A stretch of 55,190 nt of DNA from Podochytrium sp. JEL0797. Taxonomy: Eukaryota > Chytridiomycota > Chytridiomycetes > Chytridiales > Chytriomycetaceae. Position numbers and translations under genes: made by a program. Location of the stretch: NCBI GenBank assembly GCA_027596195.1, contig JADGJG010000063.1, forward strand, positions 1-55,190. Reading direction: 5' to 3'. The notes beneath the pieces were generated by a model. The model was given only the letters and a program-made list of their open reading frames with translations. It had not been told where the DNA came from and did not search any database. Positions 45,546 through 55,190 of this stretch are shown in pieces (within the stretch, counting starts at the first letter, position 1; every line of letters begins with the position of its first letter).

Positions 45546-46190
45546 ACATCCATTTTAAATTTTAACACTGCCAACTCTGCAAGGACCTCACCAGACATCA
45601 ATGCATTCCCACGCAAATTCGATTCTTTTAATCTCAAGAGTTGAACAAGCTCACGCGAAATTCCTATAGACAACGCGCATTCACCCAGGTCCAGTACTTT
45701 CAGATTGGAGAGATTTCCAAGTTCAGCTGGGATGGAACCAGACACCCCTTCATTTTCTTCAATACTTTCAAGCATACGAGAGAGCCCCATTCGGGTGGAA
45801 ACGACCCAGTGAATGAGTTACCATCGAAAAACAAATCTTCGAGTTTCGTGAGTTGACCGAGCAATGCTGGCAAGCGTCTGTCAAATCATTGTAGTTCAGA
45901 TAAAGGCTAATACAATCGAAGAGGCGATCCAAATCGGGAGGAATCGGACCAGAAAGTTGGTTTGCACACAAATTCAACTCCGTTAACTGTTTCATGTCGG
46001 ATATTTAGAATGAAGGGGGCCGTTGAGAAAGTTGTTGCCCAATCCAACATTCGGACTGAGACGAAGTTTCCAATTTCAACGGGAATCAGCCCATAAAGAT
46101 TGCATCCGTTAAGGCCACGATAATAGGCAGCTGCATGGAAGGAGGATGCGGGATATTGACGAGTTCGAGCCCGTCTTCCGTGGTTCCCCA
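45546..46190 (-). pseudogene. Plant-type LRR pseudogene, relative of the 38.6-kb gene
   Basis: Read on the minus strand, LRR segments appear in order but in changing frames: NGCNLYGLIPVEIGNFVSVR, then LTELNLCANQLSGPIPPDL, then LPALLGQLTKLEDLFFDGNS with SFPPEWGSL, then GVSGSIPAELGNLSNLKVLD and LGECALSIGISRELVQLL. At least three frameshifts are needed and there is no start or F-box-like region. The order EWG repeat, PAELGNL, LGECA, EL-QL, GEVxAELA parallels the intact gene at 38591-39691, so this is a 5'-truncated, decayed duplicate. Confidence 0.8.
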
Positions 46191-46838
46191 AGATTCTCTT
46201 AAAATACTTCCGTTAGCTTCTAAAGTAGGTTTGGTAGCAAGAAAAAAAGGTGTCTAGGTACATGAGGTCGCATTTGGAAGGGCTGAGTGATTGGGTGATT
46301 GCGGGGTCAGGAAGTCGCAGAAAGCGACATAGAGAAAGGGAGGTTTGATGGGAGTAGGCAGAACGATGACTCAAAGGCATCGAAGCGAGTGTTAGTTTGC
46401 GATTCCATCATCTGCTGGTTGGCAGCGATTTGGGTCAAGCGATGATATCCGCATTCGACGGCGAATCCATGGTGATTGGTGCAAATTTGAGGTGTTTCAC
46501 AAAGTTAACCTCTCCTTTTCATTACTTTAATTACTTTATTAGTTTTTCACGCGTTTGCGATTCCCGATGCAAGAATTTGCACCTGAACATTGTTCTCGCT
46601 GCGCGGTTTATTCAGATTGTCTGTTGGAACATGGGAACTAGACCCTGATGCCCTCAAGTTGCGTGTCAGGTCTTTGCCTTCAGATTGATGTAACAGCCGA
46701 TTGCTTTTCTGAATGTGATCAATACAACGCAGCATGATATTTATGTCTGATAATTTGAATCGCACGACGAATACACACGAAAAGCAGCAAGACGCGATCA
46801 AGCACCACCCCAACTCAACCAGTACTACATTCGCGTGC
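46191..46838. other. Intergenic stretch with no recognised feature
   Basis: About 650 bp between the LRR pseudogene and the 3' end of the Vps68-like gene. Small frames on both strands have no family resemblance. The 5' remnant of the pseudogene may extend here, but I cannot trace it. Confidence 0.4.
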
Positions 46839-47913
46839 TCAGAATCCATAAGACTCTCCATATCCGTCCTGCCCCGAGTTTCTGCCGAACCAAAGCGTCA
46901 TGGACCTAACGAGAAAAAGGGAAGCAGTCAATAACGAGAGCACACTATTGAGAGAGCGCGAAGCGTCGCAAACCACGACCCAACAACTCACCCGACAAAG
47001 ATGAGAATGTTCTGCAAAGCAATCATGACACCGAGATAAATATCTTCGCCGCCCAATCCAGGAATCAAGTATTTGAGAGCCAAAATTGCCTGAAAATGCA
47101 GTGAGTTCAGAGGATCAATCGCTAAAGTCAAGTGGATCCGCTGAACAAGTTTCGCTTCGCTTTTCATTTTCGACGCTTGGCAGCGGATTCGATTCATTTC
47201 GCCTTCGGGTGGCATTTGAGAGCATCCCGCCTGTTGGTACTCCAGAACCAATTCGCCGCTCGCTCGCACTGTTTTTGAAACTCGTCCGTCGCGAGATTGC
47301 GTGTCGAAAAGAAACGACTTTGCTCGTTCGGAAAGACACTCACAAACGAGCCGCCCAAAGCACCCATCGCCATAGTGATTCCAATAAAGGCACAGGCCCT
47401 CGCTTTGCAGGCCACATTGTCGCCCGAGTAGGAAAAGTCGTCGGCCCCGAGCGAGTCCTTGTCGATCAGATTCACAATAATCAACGAGAGCGTTGACAGG
47501 ATGCCTGGGACCCAGTCCTCGAATTTCGCAGCGGGCATTTCGTCCGAATTGTGCGTCGAGGCAAAGACGAGGCCGTCGATAAACAGCCACCAGGCCATCG
47601 CAAAGAGGAAGCCCGAGACGTAGCCCACGGCCTTGGTGCGGTTCGGGAAGAAGCGGCCCAGGCGCGCGGCAACGGCGGAGGCCACGGCGGGCGCACAGGC
47701 GCAGTAGAAGGGCGACGCGGGGTGCGAGGCGTAGGAAGGGCGGTGCCTGTGCTGTTGATGCGCGGGCGTCTGCCGAGGAGTGGCCTGCGTGTCTGCCTGC
47801 ACAAGAGTGCCGCTGGTCGTGGGCTGCGTTTGAATCGTCGAGTATGTCGAGGAAGAGGCATCCACGGCTGCGGGTGGTGCCGCGGCAAGTGGCGTGTATC
47901 TTCCCTTGGCCAT
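46839..47913 (-). CDS. VPS68: Vps68/TMEM50 (UPF0220) family membrane protein, 244 aa
   Basis: Exons 47913-47344, 47089-46992 and 46905-46839, with introns of 254 and 86 nt. An Ala/Pro/Thr-rich N-terminal extension of about 80 residues precedes the family core: GYVSGFLFAMAWWLFIDGLV, KFEDWVPGILSTLSLIIVNL, a YSG motif, then the third helix ACAFIGITMAMGALGGSFV. After the long intron comes the last helix, GVMIALQNILIFVGSMTLWF. Yeast Vps68 and animal TMEM50 share this four-helix layout and the FEDW-PGI signature. Yeast Vps68 acts in endosome/vacuole sorting with Vps55. The long extension is unusual for the family, which is normally about 160-190 aa. The first intron is about five times longer than others here. 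The gene is divergent to the surface-protein gene at 48.2 kb. Confidence 0.85.
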
Positions 47914-48129
47914 TTGTGTTTTTTTGTTTGTTTCTGTCCATCGCCCTTTCATCATCAATCATCGTGGTGCTTGGTCCTCCCTCCTCCTTCGCTTCCTTCA
48001 AAAGGCACAGCCACTTATAAAATGATTGACCTTTGTGTTTTCGAGAAGACGATTCCGGTTATGACTATGTAGGACTCTTTGCACACTGAAGCCTCGGCAA
48101 GCCTTCGAAAGCCTCCGCCTTGGCGCGAA

Positions 48130-48153
48130 TTTCGCCTGCTATTTAAGGCGAAA
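48130..48153 (+). promoter_or_regulatory. TATA-like box inside a 7-bp inverted repeat
   Basis: TATTTAAG sits at about 48140-48147, about 45 bp before the ATG of the Cys-rich protein gene. It is flanked by TTTCGCC (48130-48136) and its complement GGCGAAA (48147-48153). A core promoter is likely; the palindrome could be a dimeric-factor site or chance. Confidence 0.4.
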
Positions 48154-48185
48154 GGATAAGCACATCTACTAATTAAATCTATAAA

Positions 48186-48929
48186 ATGTCGATCTCTCCC
48201 CTTGATATCTATGGCCTCTTTGTGGGCTGCGTTGTCGAGGCCGGCTTCTCCGCATCATTTGGCACCTGCGGACTCGTTGCCAACGGCCAATTCATTGTGC
48301 CCACCGACCTTGCCCAAGTGAAAACGACCTTCAACTGCATCCTCTGCTCAGACGCTTCCAGGGTTGAAGGCGAAATATCATCGTGCAAGAATCAGTTGCC
48401 TGCTTTCGATGCGAATACCGTCAACACGACCATCACGAACATATGCAACAAGCATATGCAGCCCTGCCAAACCCACCTCGACAACTTCTTGGGGGATCTC
48501 ACTTCTGCGCTTCCAGGTATCGCGGCGGCCATCGAAAGCGGGACAAACCCGCTCACAGCCTTCTCGGAATTCTTGTGTGCCAACTTGGCGGATGTGAATG
48601 GAGTCATGGCGTCTTGTTCTGAACAAAAGGACATGTCAATGCCGTTTGGATTCTGTCCTGTTACTGGCTTGGCGAGTGGGGTCGCTTCGTCCAACTTTAC
48701 TGCCACCGCTTCTTCTTCTTCTCCTCTTGCGTCCACTCGTACAGCTTCAGTCTCAAGCGTTGCTGCTGCTTCTGTCGTCGCCTCATCCTCAGCTACAGAT
48801 TCTGCAGGGGGTGTTGTCACAGCGCCTGCTACCACCGAGACGTCGAGTGACTTGAAATCTGCTGCTGTGTCGCTGGTTGGAAGTCTTGCGGGTGTTTTTG
48901 GAGTATGGTTGGTTGTCACTATCTTTTAA
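48186..48929 (+). CDS. Cys-rich, probably GPI-anchored surface protein, 247 aa
   Basis: Single exon, short 5' leader after a TATA-like box. The N terminus (MSISPLDIYGLFVGCVVEAG) is a weak signal-like hydrophobic segment. Residues 15-160 hold about ten Cys in clusters (FNCILCSD, NICNKHMQPC, FLCANLAD, MASCSEQ, FGFCPV), suggesting a disulfide-bonded extracellular fold. A Ser/Thr/Ala-rich stalk of about 65 residues follows, then a C-terminal hydrophobic tail (AAVSLVGSLAGVFGVWLVVT) ending almost at the last residue, the usual layout for GPI attachment. No family recognised; a CFEM-like role is a guess, as the spacing does not match CFEM. It would sit in the cell wall or plasma membrane. Divergent to the Vps68-like gene. 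Confidence 0.65.
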   Translation: MSISPLDIYGLFVGCVVEAGFSASFGTCGLVANGQFIVPTDLAQVKTTFNCILCSDASRVEGEISSCKNQLPAFDANTVNTTITNICNKHMQPCQTHLDNFLGDLTSALPGIAAAIESGTNPLTAFSEFLCANLADVNGVMASCSEQKDMSMPFGFCPVTGLASGVASSNFTATASSSSPLASTRTASVSSVAAASVVASSSATDSAGGVVTAPATTETSSDLKSAAVSLVGSLAGVFGVWLVVTIF

Positions 48930-50694
48930 AGGAATTATTACAATAATATTTGAATTGAACAAATCTGAATTTTCAAAATGGGTTCCAAAATTAATGCGGC
49001 ATAACCTCCAGCGCGCATGCGACTCAGAAATCCACCCAGAATTCCTGTTTATCTCGCTCATCTACATTGAATGGCGAAATTGCTGGCTGCGCAAAACCTC
49101 AAACAGGTGTCCGAGTTGAAACCGCTGAGTTGTGTGCGCAGCTCCGCCTGCTCCGGCCTGCTTGGAGAGTGGATCAACAGTGAAGCGCGAATACAAGTAG
49201 GACGAGAAAACAACAGCACGTAGCAAGAGGCAAGCGAGCCTTGGCGGAGTGGCCGGAATCCGTCAAACTGCATCTCATCGAGTGCGAGAGCACATGGGTG
49301 GCGTAAATGAGTAGCGCACCACGACGTGGCTCTGCATGAGCAAAAGATGAGAAGCGCAGCTTGAGGAGATGAACAGCAAACCCAAACGCGGTTCGGGAAG
49401 CTGGACCACGTGGGAGTGGAGCACTTGGGAAGTAGCAGTGGCACAGGAAGCGTCATGCACACTGGACCACGTGAGAGTGGGGCGTTTGAGAAGAAGCAGT
49501 GGCGCAGGAGGCGTTGGCATAAAGTTCATGTGTGCTGGACAGGTGGAGCGTTTTGGTGGGAGACAAGGCGTGAGTCTTGGTGGGTGGAGAACACGTGTTC
49601 GCATGGCGAGAAAAAGAGACGAGGAGTGGTGGGCGGGTGTCTCTTTTTAGGAGAAGGAGATCTTGTGTTTTTTGCAGAAACGCAAAAAAGAAAATTCGAT
49701 AAAATTCGATAAAGATGAAACAGCAACAATGTATTGATTAATAGAATGCCTTTACATCGACGGTTCGCGTCGAGTTCGTGCAGCATTTTGTTGGAGAACT
49801 TGGTCGGTTGTGAGCTGGGAGGGAATGCGGGGGGATTGAGCGAGATTGACTTGCGCTTTAATTTCTTTTTTGGAGGAGTAAATAATAAAAGTGAGTATGA
49901 TGGGAAGAAAGACAAGGTTAAACCGCGTCTTGCCGCAACCACCGCACGTACGTGTGCGCCCGCGACAAAGCCATATAACGTCTATATTTATACTACACCC
50001 TCTAAAAAAATGTGATTGCGCAACGTAAAGAGCAAAGAGAAGAGGAGCGTATGAGCATGACGGGACCGTTTTGGACGATCGTAGGACACTTTTTTTGCTT
50101 CTGAATGTGACACCCAACCACACGCAAACAACGTGTGCCCTACTCGGTATGATTCGAAACCGATTGCACAGTAGCTGGCTGCGGTGAGTGACTCAGTTTC
50201 AATTGATATAGATTTCATTTTTCTCAGTCGGCGAACGACACGCCTCTTCCAGCGCAAGAAACTCAGCACGAGTTTGATTGGATGGCTGAGGTGCGGCAAG
50301 AATCTGTCTTTCCAGAGAAATCGAGAAAACAAGACTCTTGCGCTTCTTGCACACGGGATACACCAAAAAATGGTACCTCAACCCGACAGCCACTGCATGA
50401 GACCAACTGACAAAGTCATCTTGCTTCTTTGACCCCTGCATCGCGAGACTCAACACGCGGCTGAAATTAGCTAGGATTGCAGGTAGTTAGCCGTACACTT
50501 GAGAATTTTGCAGATTCGGCGGAAGACAACTCGTAAGTCGCAAGTATTCCAAACGAAGGGCGAGCACAACAATAGGGTCGAATTTGCAGCAGCTACAACT
50601 TAAATATAACGGCTAAATGGTTCCGACCCACCTGCGCTCGCTTGGCATAATTATAAAGAAATATATAGGAAATTTGCAACTCAATAATTGTTTT
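48930..50694. other. Gene-free stretch of 1.76 kb
   Basis: No frame on either strand resembles a known family or shows an exon-like pattern. The region holds the tandem repeat at about 49391-49515 and otherwise mixed sequence, with no tRNA or rRNA signature. It should include the 3' UTRs of the converging genes on either side. Confidence 0.5.
49391..49515. repeat. Imperfect tandem repeat, about 61-bp unit
   Basis: CTGGACCACGTG, then GAGTGG, then AAG-AGCAGTGGC-CAGGA recurs twice in a row, starting near 49401 and 49462, with a further shortened echo after 49510 (GTGCTGGAC). CACGTG (E-box) cores occur in each unit. No coding role seen. Confidence 0.65.
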
Positions 50695-53600
50695 CTAGAT
50701 TCCCGCGACTTTTGCGACTTTAGCAACTTGCGCGTGCAATGCACGCATTTCACTCCACGCTTTCTCCGCTTCTTTGGCGAACGCAACAGCCGCGTCATGT
50801 CCATCAAACTCGATTTCAAACTCCATCGTCTTCGCTGGGTTGATAAACGAAGCAAAAACCAACGATCCTCGAACATTCAAACTCACATCACTTAACCCAA
50901 AGCAAATGAGATCACGCGACACCGATTCCAGCGACACCCAAGATTTGGAACGCGTGCAAATGAGCGAAATTAACGCGTTTTCCCACTGGGACCAGGCCCT
51001 GCCAAACAACTTCCCTTTCTTTGTCAAGAAGATTCTTGAGCGATACAAGATCTTGTGACCAATTCGAATGCGTTGACAGGGTTCGCGTTTGGGAATCAAC
51101 ATTGATGGACCGGTGGCTGTCTTCTTTTTGGCAAGCAAGTCCTTTTGCGAAGAGGATTTTTTGGAAGGCGTTACTTTGCTGCTGTTCGCGGATGGGATCA
51201 GTGTCGATCGATTCGATGATTTTGAAATGTTCGTGCTTTGCCCTTGTTTTGGGCCATTCTTTTTGCGTCCAATTGCATATAAGGTGGGTCCCAAAAACAG
51301 CACTAACACTGCGGTGCAGAATATCCAAATTCCAAATGCACTTAGAAGGCCGGTGAGTGGAGTCAGTTCAGAGGCAAGGAATAACATCCAGAGGACAAAT
51401 ATCAGTGCAATCATGAACAGCATGATCAGCATTCCGGTATCGTTGTGGATGAATGGAACCTTCCGGGAGTAGAAGATGGTGGGTAAGAGAGCGAATGTCA
51501 AGGTAATGACGAGGCCATATACTGTGGCTTCGAGACTAGAACTTGATGGCAAGCTCTTGCATGTGTTGATTGAGTTGGAGTTGATGGTCACAAACACTGG
51601 AGTACGGCCACCTTGATGTGTGAAGAACGAAAGAACCACCTAACAAAATGGGTATCAATACGAACTCAAGAAGGAAACAGGGGAAAATTGGAATACAATT
51701 TGAATGGCCACGCAAGCCAGTGGGAAGCTGTGTTGCGTGGAAATCAGCCATTGCATCTTGCGCTTTGGAATTATTGTTTTTGCAGAGCAAACTCTTGCTA
51801 TTAAAACGCTCTTGGCTACAAAAGATGCCATGAAGAGAGTGGATCCGATTCCAAACAGCCAGAGTCGCATTTGACATGACCAAAATTCGGCATCATTGAC
51901 GTAGAATAACATGGACAAATAGCAAAGCAGGATTCCCACTACAATCAAATTGAATTGCACCAAATTTTTGGAGCGCATCAGAGGGTTTCTCGCGTTTTTG
52001 AAAATGAACATGAAGCTGAGCAAGCACATCATTGCCCCCATTACAGATAATACAAGGATAATTTTTCCGTTGGTTGAGTGAAGTGAATCTGAGCAGACAA
52101 CAAGAGGGATAATGGGTGGGCCATCAGGGGGAGGAGTTGTAGAATTTCCGTGAAATCTTGGCAGTGCCGATGGATAATTTGAAAATGAGGTGCTGCTTGA
52201 GTTCATTTGACCGAAAACTATCCCCTCAATTTAATATACTCCCACCCAGAAATATTGCCAGCCTTACATGTGTATGCACCATCAAAGGTGTGGTAACGGA
52301 CATAAAAAGTATAATCCATATCCCCGTCTGATGTCATGATCATGGGTGATTCAAATATTCCGTCAAATCCAGTGTTGGAGAAAGCAGAATAATTCAAGAG
52401 ATCCCGCACACCTTCAGTTAGGCCTTCTTTCCCAACAATGTCTCTGTTATTTCCTCTCAACACTTGATCCAAGCCATACATCAGGGTCATTGCACAGTCG
52501 AACCCATAGATACCGTAATAATTTGAGAGAAAGGTGGAATTGACAGATGAGTTTGAAATTTGCACAATTCCATTGCTTAATTCATTCCAAACGTCATTAT
52601 TGATGTCCCCATTGCCGGGCGAAATTCCAATGAGTCCCTCCATCAGCGAATAATATTCGGAATCATTTGCTGTTGAAACATGAGTTGAAATTGACATCAC
52701 ATTGAAAAGAACGTACCTTCTGTGGGCTCCTGAATGCCTGTTGATGTAATCCAAACGTGTTCACTGTCCACCAATGAAAAACGAGATCCCAAGGTGTAAT
52801 AAACTTGTCCATTCCATTCATCAAATCCAGTCAAAACAATATATCTCGCATCAACTAGTTTAAGGCAGTTTGCTATCAACTCGATATCTGATGGTGCAAG
52901 GATGCTTGGACCAGTACATTGCGCAAGGAGTTGGATCCCATGTGAATCAAATGCATCAAGAATGCTCTGTGAGCCTGTAAGGTTGATTTAATTCCATGGT
53001 TTAAATAACACAAATAATCTCACATGTCCTGCTGAATGGGTCCCCCAAGTTGGTGATCACAGCCACGCGTTTCACTTTCCAGAATTGCAGCAATTGAGCA
53101 AAATAAATTCCAATATTGGCATACCCGGCTGCAACAAATTTTAGCCTCACAATGGGAAATAAGGGAAACACACCTTCCATTCTGATAAAATATGGGTACA
53201 AGTTCTTGTTTGAAAGTGGGGGAGCTCCCTGGGACTCACCACAGGTTGCGATTTTGTACAGGGAAGTAACTTCGGCGAATAACAAAGTGGTCTTGCTATT
53301 TTCCGCTGCAATAAGCCCGAACAAATCTGTCGTGTTTGGTTATTTATCGCGTATATCTCTAAAAGTTTAATACTTTTTTGGCCGAACATGTCATTAATCG
53401 CAGTTTGCAGTGCATATGCGTAGGTTGTTTGAGAGGAAGTGACTGGAATGTTCGCAGAAGGATCCAAATCATTGAAGCGCCGAATAACCACCGTCGTGTT
53501 TGGCAAAATCTGGGAGTTGTTGTTGATCATGTTGACCGCGACTTGTATCACCAAATCGTTGATATATGTAAAGCCATCAGCTTGATTGAGATCAATTTGT

Positions 53601-53758
53601 GGGTTGATGTTGAGAAAAGATGGGACTTCAGAGCCGCTGAAGTTCACGCCGAGACTCGCGAAAGAGTATGAGTTGAAGATTCCAAGTTCGACGAAGGACA
53701 TATTTTTTTGAGCACCAGCCCTCGCGATGCCGACGGCGAATACCAGGATCGTTCGCAT
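50695..53758 (-). CDS. Class C GPCR-like receptor with Venus-flytrap ectodomain, about 921 aa
   Basis: Exons 53758-53374, 53326-53174, 53128-53024, 52974-52717, 52669-52246, 52192-51697 and 51639-50695. A signal peptide (MRTILVFAVGIARAGA) is followed by about 480 residues of periplasmic-binding/ANF-receptor type: NLFGLIAAENS, a SNKNLYPYFIRM motif as in GABA-B/mGlu-type lobes, KVKRVAVITN and YGFDCAMTLMYGLDQVL. Seven TM helices follow, including KIILVLSVMGAMMCLLSFMF, NLIVVGILLCYLSMLFYV, FGIGSTLFMASFVAKSVLIA, YGLVITLTFALLPTIFY, LIMLFMIALIFVLWMLFL and SAFGIWIFCTAVLVLFLG. The cytosolic tail of about 200 residues is Ser/Lys-rich, then ends in a folded-looking segment (SLNVRGSLVFASFI, AAVAFAKEAEKAWSEMRALH) with a PH-like strand/helix pattern. 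Such receptors sense amino acids or similar small molecules and signal through G proteins. No Cys-rich linker as in mGluRs, so it is closer to the GABA-B layout. Confidence 0.85.
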
Positions 53759-54096
53759 TATTCTTTTTGTTGCTCAAGCTGCTGGAAGTGCTTGTCAGAG
53801 AACTTATTATTATGGTCTCGGTCTCTGCAATTGTAGAAACGCGAACGATGGAGGCGTCTGTCAATTGGTGGGGGGTTTTTTTTGGGCGTCCAAACTTGGC
53901 GATCTTTCGTCGATCTTTCGGTGATCAAATTTTGTTCTCTTCAAAATTCAACTCCCTTTCCTCCGAAGTAAGTCAAATGGGGATTTTATATTACAAATTA
54001 TACACGTAGTTAACGCAATTGCGTAGAAATTGGGCTTTCGCGTCTGGTTCGCATCTGGTGAGAGTGAAAAAACATTGGGGTTGACTTCTGCAGAAG
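53759..54096. other. Upstream region of the GPCR gene, up to the LINE fragment
   Basis: About 340 bp holding the GPCR promoter side and the insertion point of the LINE. No further gene seen. The LINE 5' end probably lies between about 53990 and 54100, where its frame first opens after a TAG. Confidence 0.4.
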
Positions 54097-54098
54097 AG

Positions 54099-55190
54099 AT
54101 TGGGGTTAGGCTGGGGAAGCCACAAGAACTGCGCAGCGCCGGAAACGCGCCGAGCGGTCTCATTGCGGACTTGACCCAGCCAACATGGACGAGTACGCCG
54201 ACTACTTTGGACGGACGATTGGCAGTCAACCTACGGGGACGGATCCACCAGACCACGCGTTCTTGGCGGCAACGGAACCGAAGCAAGAGGTGGAGATTCT
54301 CGAGCTACACGTCGCGACGGCCATCTGCGACACGGATGGCATCGACAAGCTTCTCAAGGAGCTACCAAGCGGTAAAGCAACCGGAAACGACGGCGGGTAC
54401 GCGGAGCTGTTGAAGTACGCGGCAAAACGGGCAGTGGAGGGAGACGAGGGCAACAGAGGGGTGAATCCCAATGACGCAATCCCTCAACCCATTGTCCATG
54501 TGATTGGAACCATGTGTGAGGTGCTTATCATGTCGCATGCAACACCGGAATCGTGGAATACGGCCAACGTCGCGTTGATCTGGAAAAAGAAGGGGAGTCG
54601 TACCGATATTTCTAAATACCGCCCCATCTCCCTTTGCTCACGTCTTCATATGGTTTTTGAGGGTGTTATTCGCCCTCGACTCATACAGGTCACAAACCGA
54701 GTTCTCGACATTCCGCAAGGCGGTTTCCGCCCAAATCGCTCAACAACGGACCAAGTCATGACCCTCAACGAGCTCATGGTTTCCCACCCGGACACTGCGA
54801 CGGCGCTGCTGGATATTGAGACGGCGTACGACACTGTGAATCGGGGGCTACTGTGGTCGATTTTCAACGATCTTCCACTGCCGCCGGCGGACTTGGCTTT
54901 TATGAGGAAAGTGCTCGTTCCAATTCTTCGATCGCTTTTCGATAGTTGTAAAGCACGTTTTATGGTGTTAGGTCACATGTCGCGACTCGTCGACGCTACA
55001 CTTGGTCTCTTTCAAGGAACTGTCCTCGCGCCGCCGCTCTTCAACTTGGCCATCAACGGGTTACCCAAGCTGCTGCGGGCTCGATTTGAAAACCACTGCT
55101 TTCGCATCGGTGCGAATTTCCGTATCAACAGCTTGCTGTTTGCGGACGACACTGCAGTGATTGCCAAGTCGGGCTTAATGCAAGCGCACC
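54099..55190 (+). mobile_element. Non-LTR (LINE-type) retrotransposon reverse transcriptase, 5'-truncated, runs off the window
   Basis: An open frame continues from a TAG near 54096 to the last base, about 360 residues, with the first in-frame ATG at about 54186. Motifs in order: KYRPISLCSRLHMVFEGVI, IPQGGFRPNRSTTDQV, ALLDIETAYDTVN (first catalytic Asp), LGLFQGTVLAPPLFNLAING and FADDTAVIA (catalytic Asp pair). This is the RT palm of Jockey/RTE/L1-like LINEs. There is no endonuclease domain upstream; a stop and the GPCR promoter region precede it, as expected for a 5'-truncated insertion. The RT frame itself is unbroken as far as seen. The clade cannot be named from this part. Confidence 0.88.

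Noticed and set aside
49235..49320. Possible tRNA (CCTTGGCGGAGTGGCCGG)
   Set aside because: The D-arm-like stretch is suggestive, but no TTCGA T-loop or closing acceptor stem is found at the right distance.
1..55190. CRISPR array, bacterial operon or phage region
   Set aside because: The repeats are coding or simple; the genes have spliceosomal introns and eukaryotic families throughout.

Overview
The window is nuclear DNA of a fungus, most likely an early-diverging, zoosporic lineage (Chytridiomycota is my best guess; this is inference). Genes are split by short GT-AG introns of about 40-75 nt and include fungal/eukaryotic core genes: a CENP-C/Mif2-like kinetochore protein, exocyst Sec5, a Vps68/TMEM50 protein and a Pumilio (PUF) protein. 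Alongside are class C GPCR, Kelch-ectodomain, plant-type LRR and secreted GH5 genes. I joined exons by hand from splice signals and reading phase; every multi-exon model given with exons has a total length divisible by three.

Layout. 1-4.45 kb: Ty1/copia retrotransposon on the minus strand, cut by the window edge, with an RRM-like domain in its Gag region and a frameshift in RNase H. 4.5-6.7 kb (minus): TPR protein, then a compact CENP-C/Mif2 homologue. 6.9-10.5 kb (minus): two tandem secreted GH5 glycosidases whose N-terminal Cys-rich modules are each carried by one phase-1 exon. 11.1-24.5 kb (plus): one very large gene of at least 18 exons (about 4,130 aa): signal peptide, Kelch-like ectodomain, Gly/Ser/Asn linker, one TM helix, then an enormous cytosolic tail with repeated short basic motifs, an LRR insert and about 11 copies of an unrecognised helical repeat. 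24.7-27.6 kb (minus): fusion of a HutD/Ves-type bicupin with an aspartoacylase/AstE-type zinc hydrolase. 27.8-32.8 kb (minus): Sec5, 15 exons. 33.0-34.25 kb (minus): orphan multi-pass membrane protein. 34.3-38.2 kb (minus): a second, smaller Kelch-TM protein, paralogous to the giant one at both ends. 38.6-39.7 kb (plus): F-box-like plus plant-type LRR protein. 39.9-41.1 kb (minus): acidic protein with short adaptor-like motifs. 41.8-45.0 kb (plus): PUF protein. 45.5-46.2 kb (minus): LRR pseudogene. 46.8-47.9 kb (minus): Vps68/TMEM50. 48.2-48.9 kb (plus): Cys-rich surface-type protein. 48.9-50.7 kb: gene-free, with a tandem repeat. 50.7-53.8 kb (minus): class C GPCR with a Venus-flytrap ectodomain. 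54.1-55.19 kb (plus): 5'-truncated LINE reverse transcriptase running off the end.

The most novel system is the pair of Kelch-TM proteins. Both have a signal peptide, a Cys-containing Kelch ectodomain and a conserved WKLALA-type TM start, and their tails share a roughly 110-aa helical module that I cannot assign to a known family. They look like surface receptors or adhesion molecules with scaffolding tails. Together with the class C GPCR, the secreted GH5 enzymes and the Cys-rich surface protein, they make this a region rich in environment-sensing and cell-surface genes, but no shared pathway can be shown from sequence alone.
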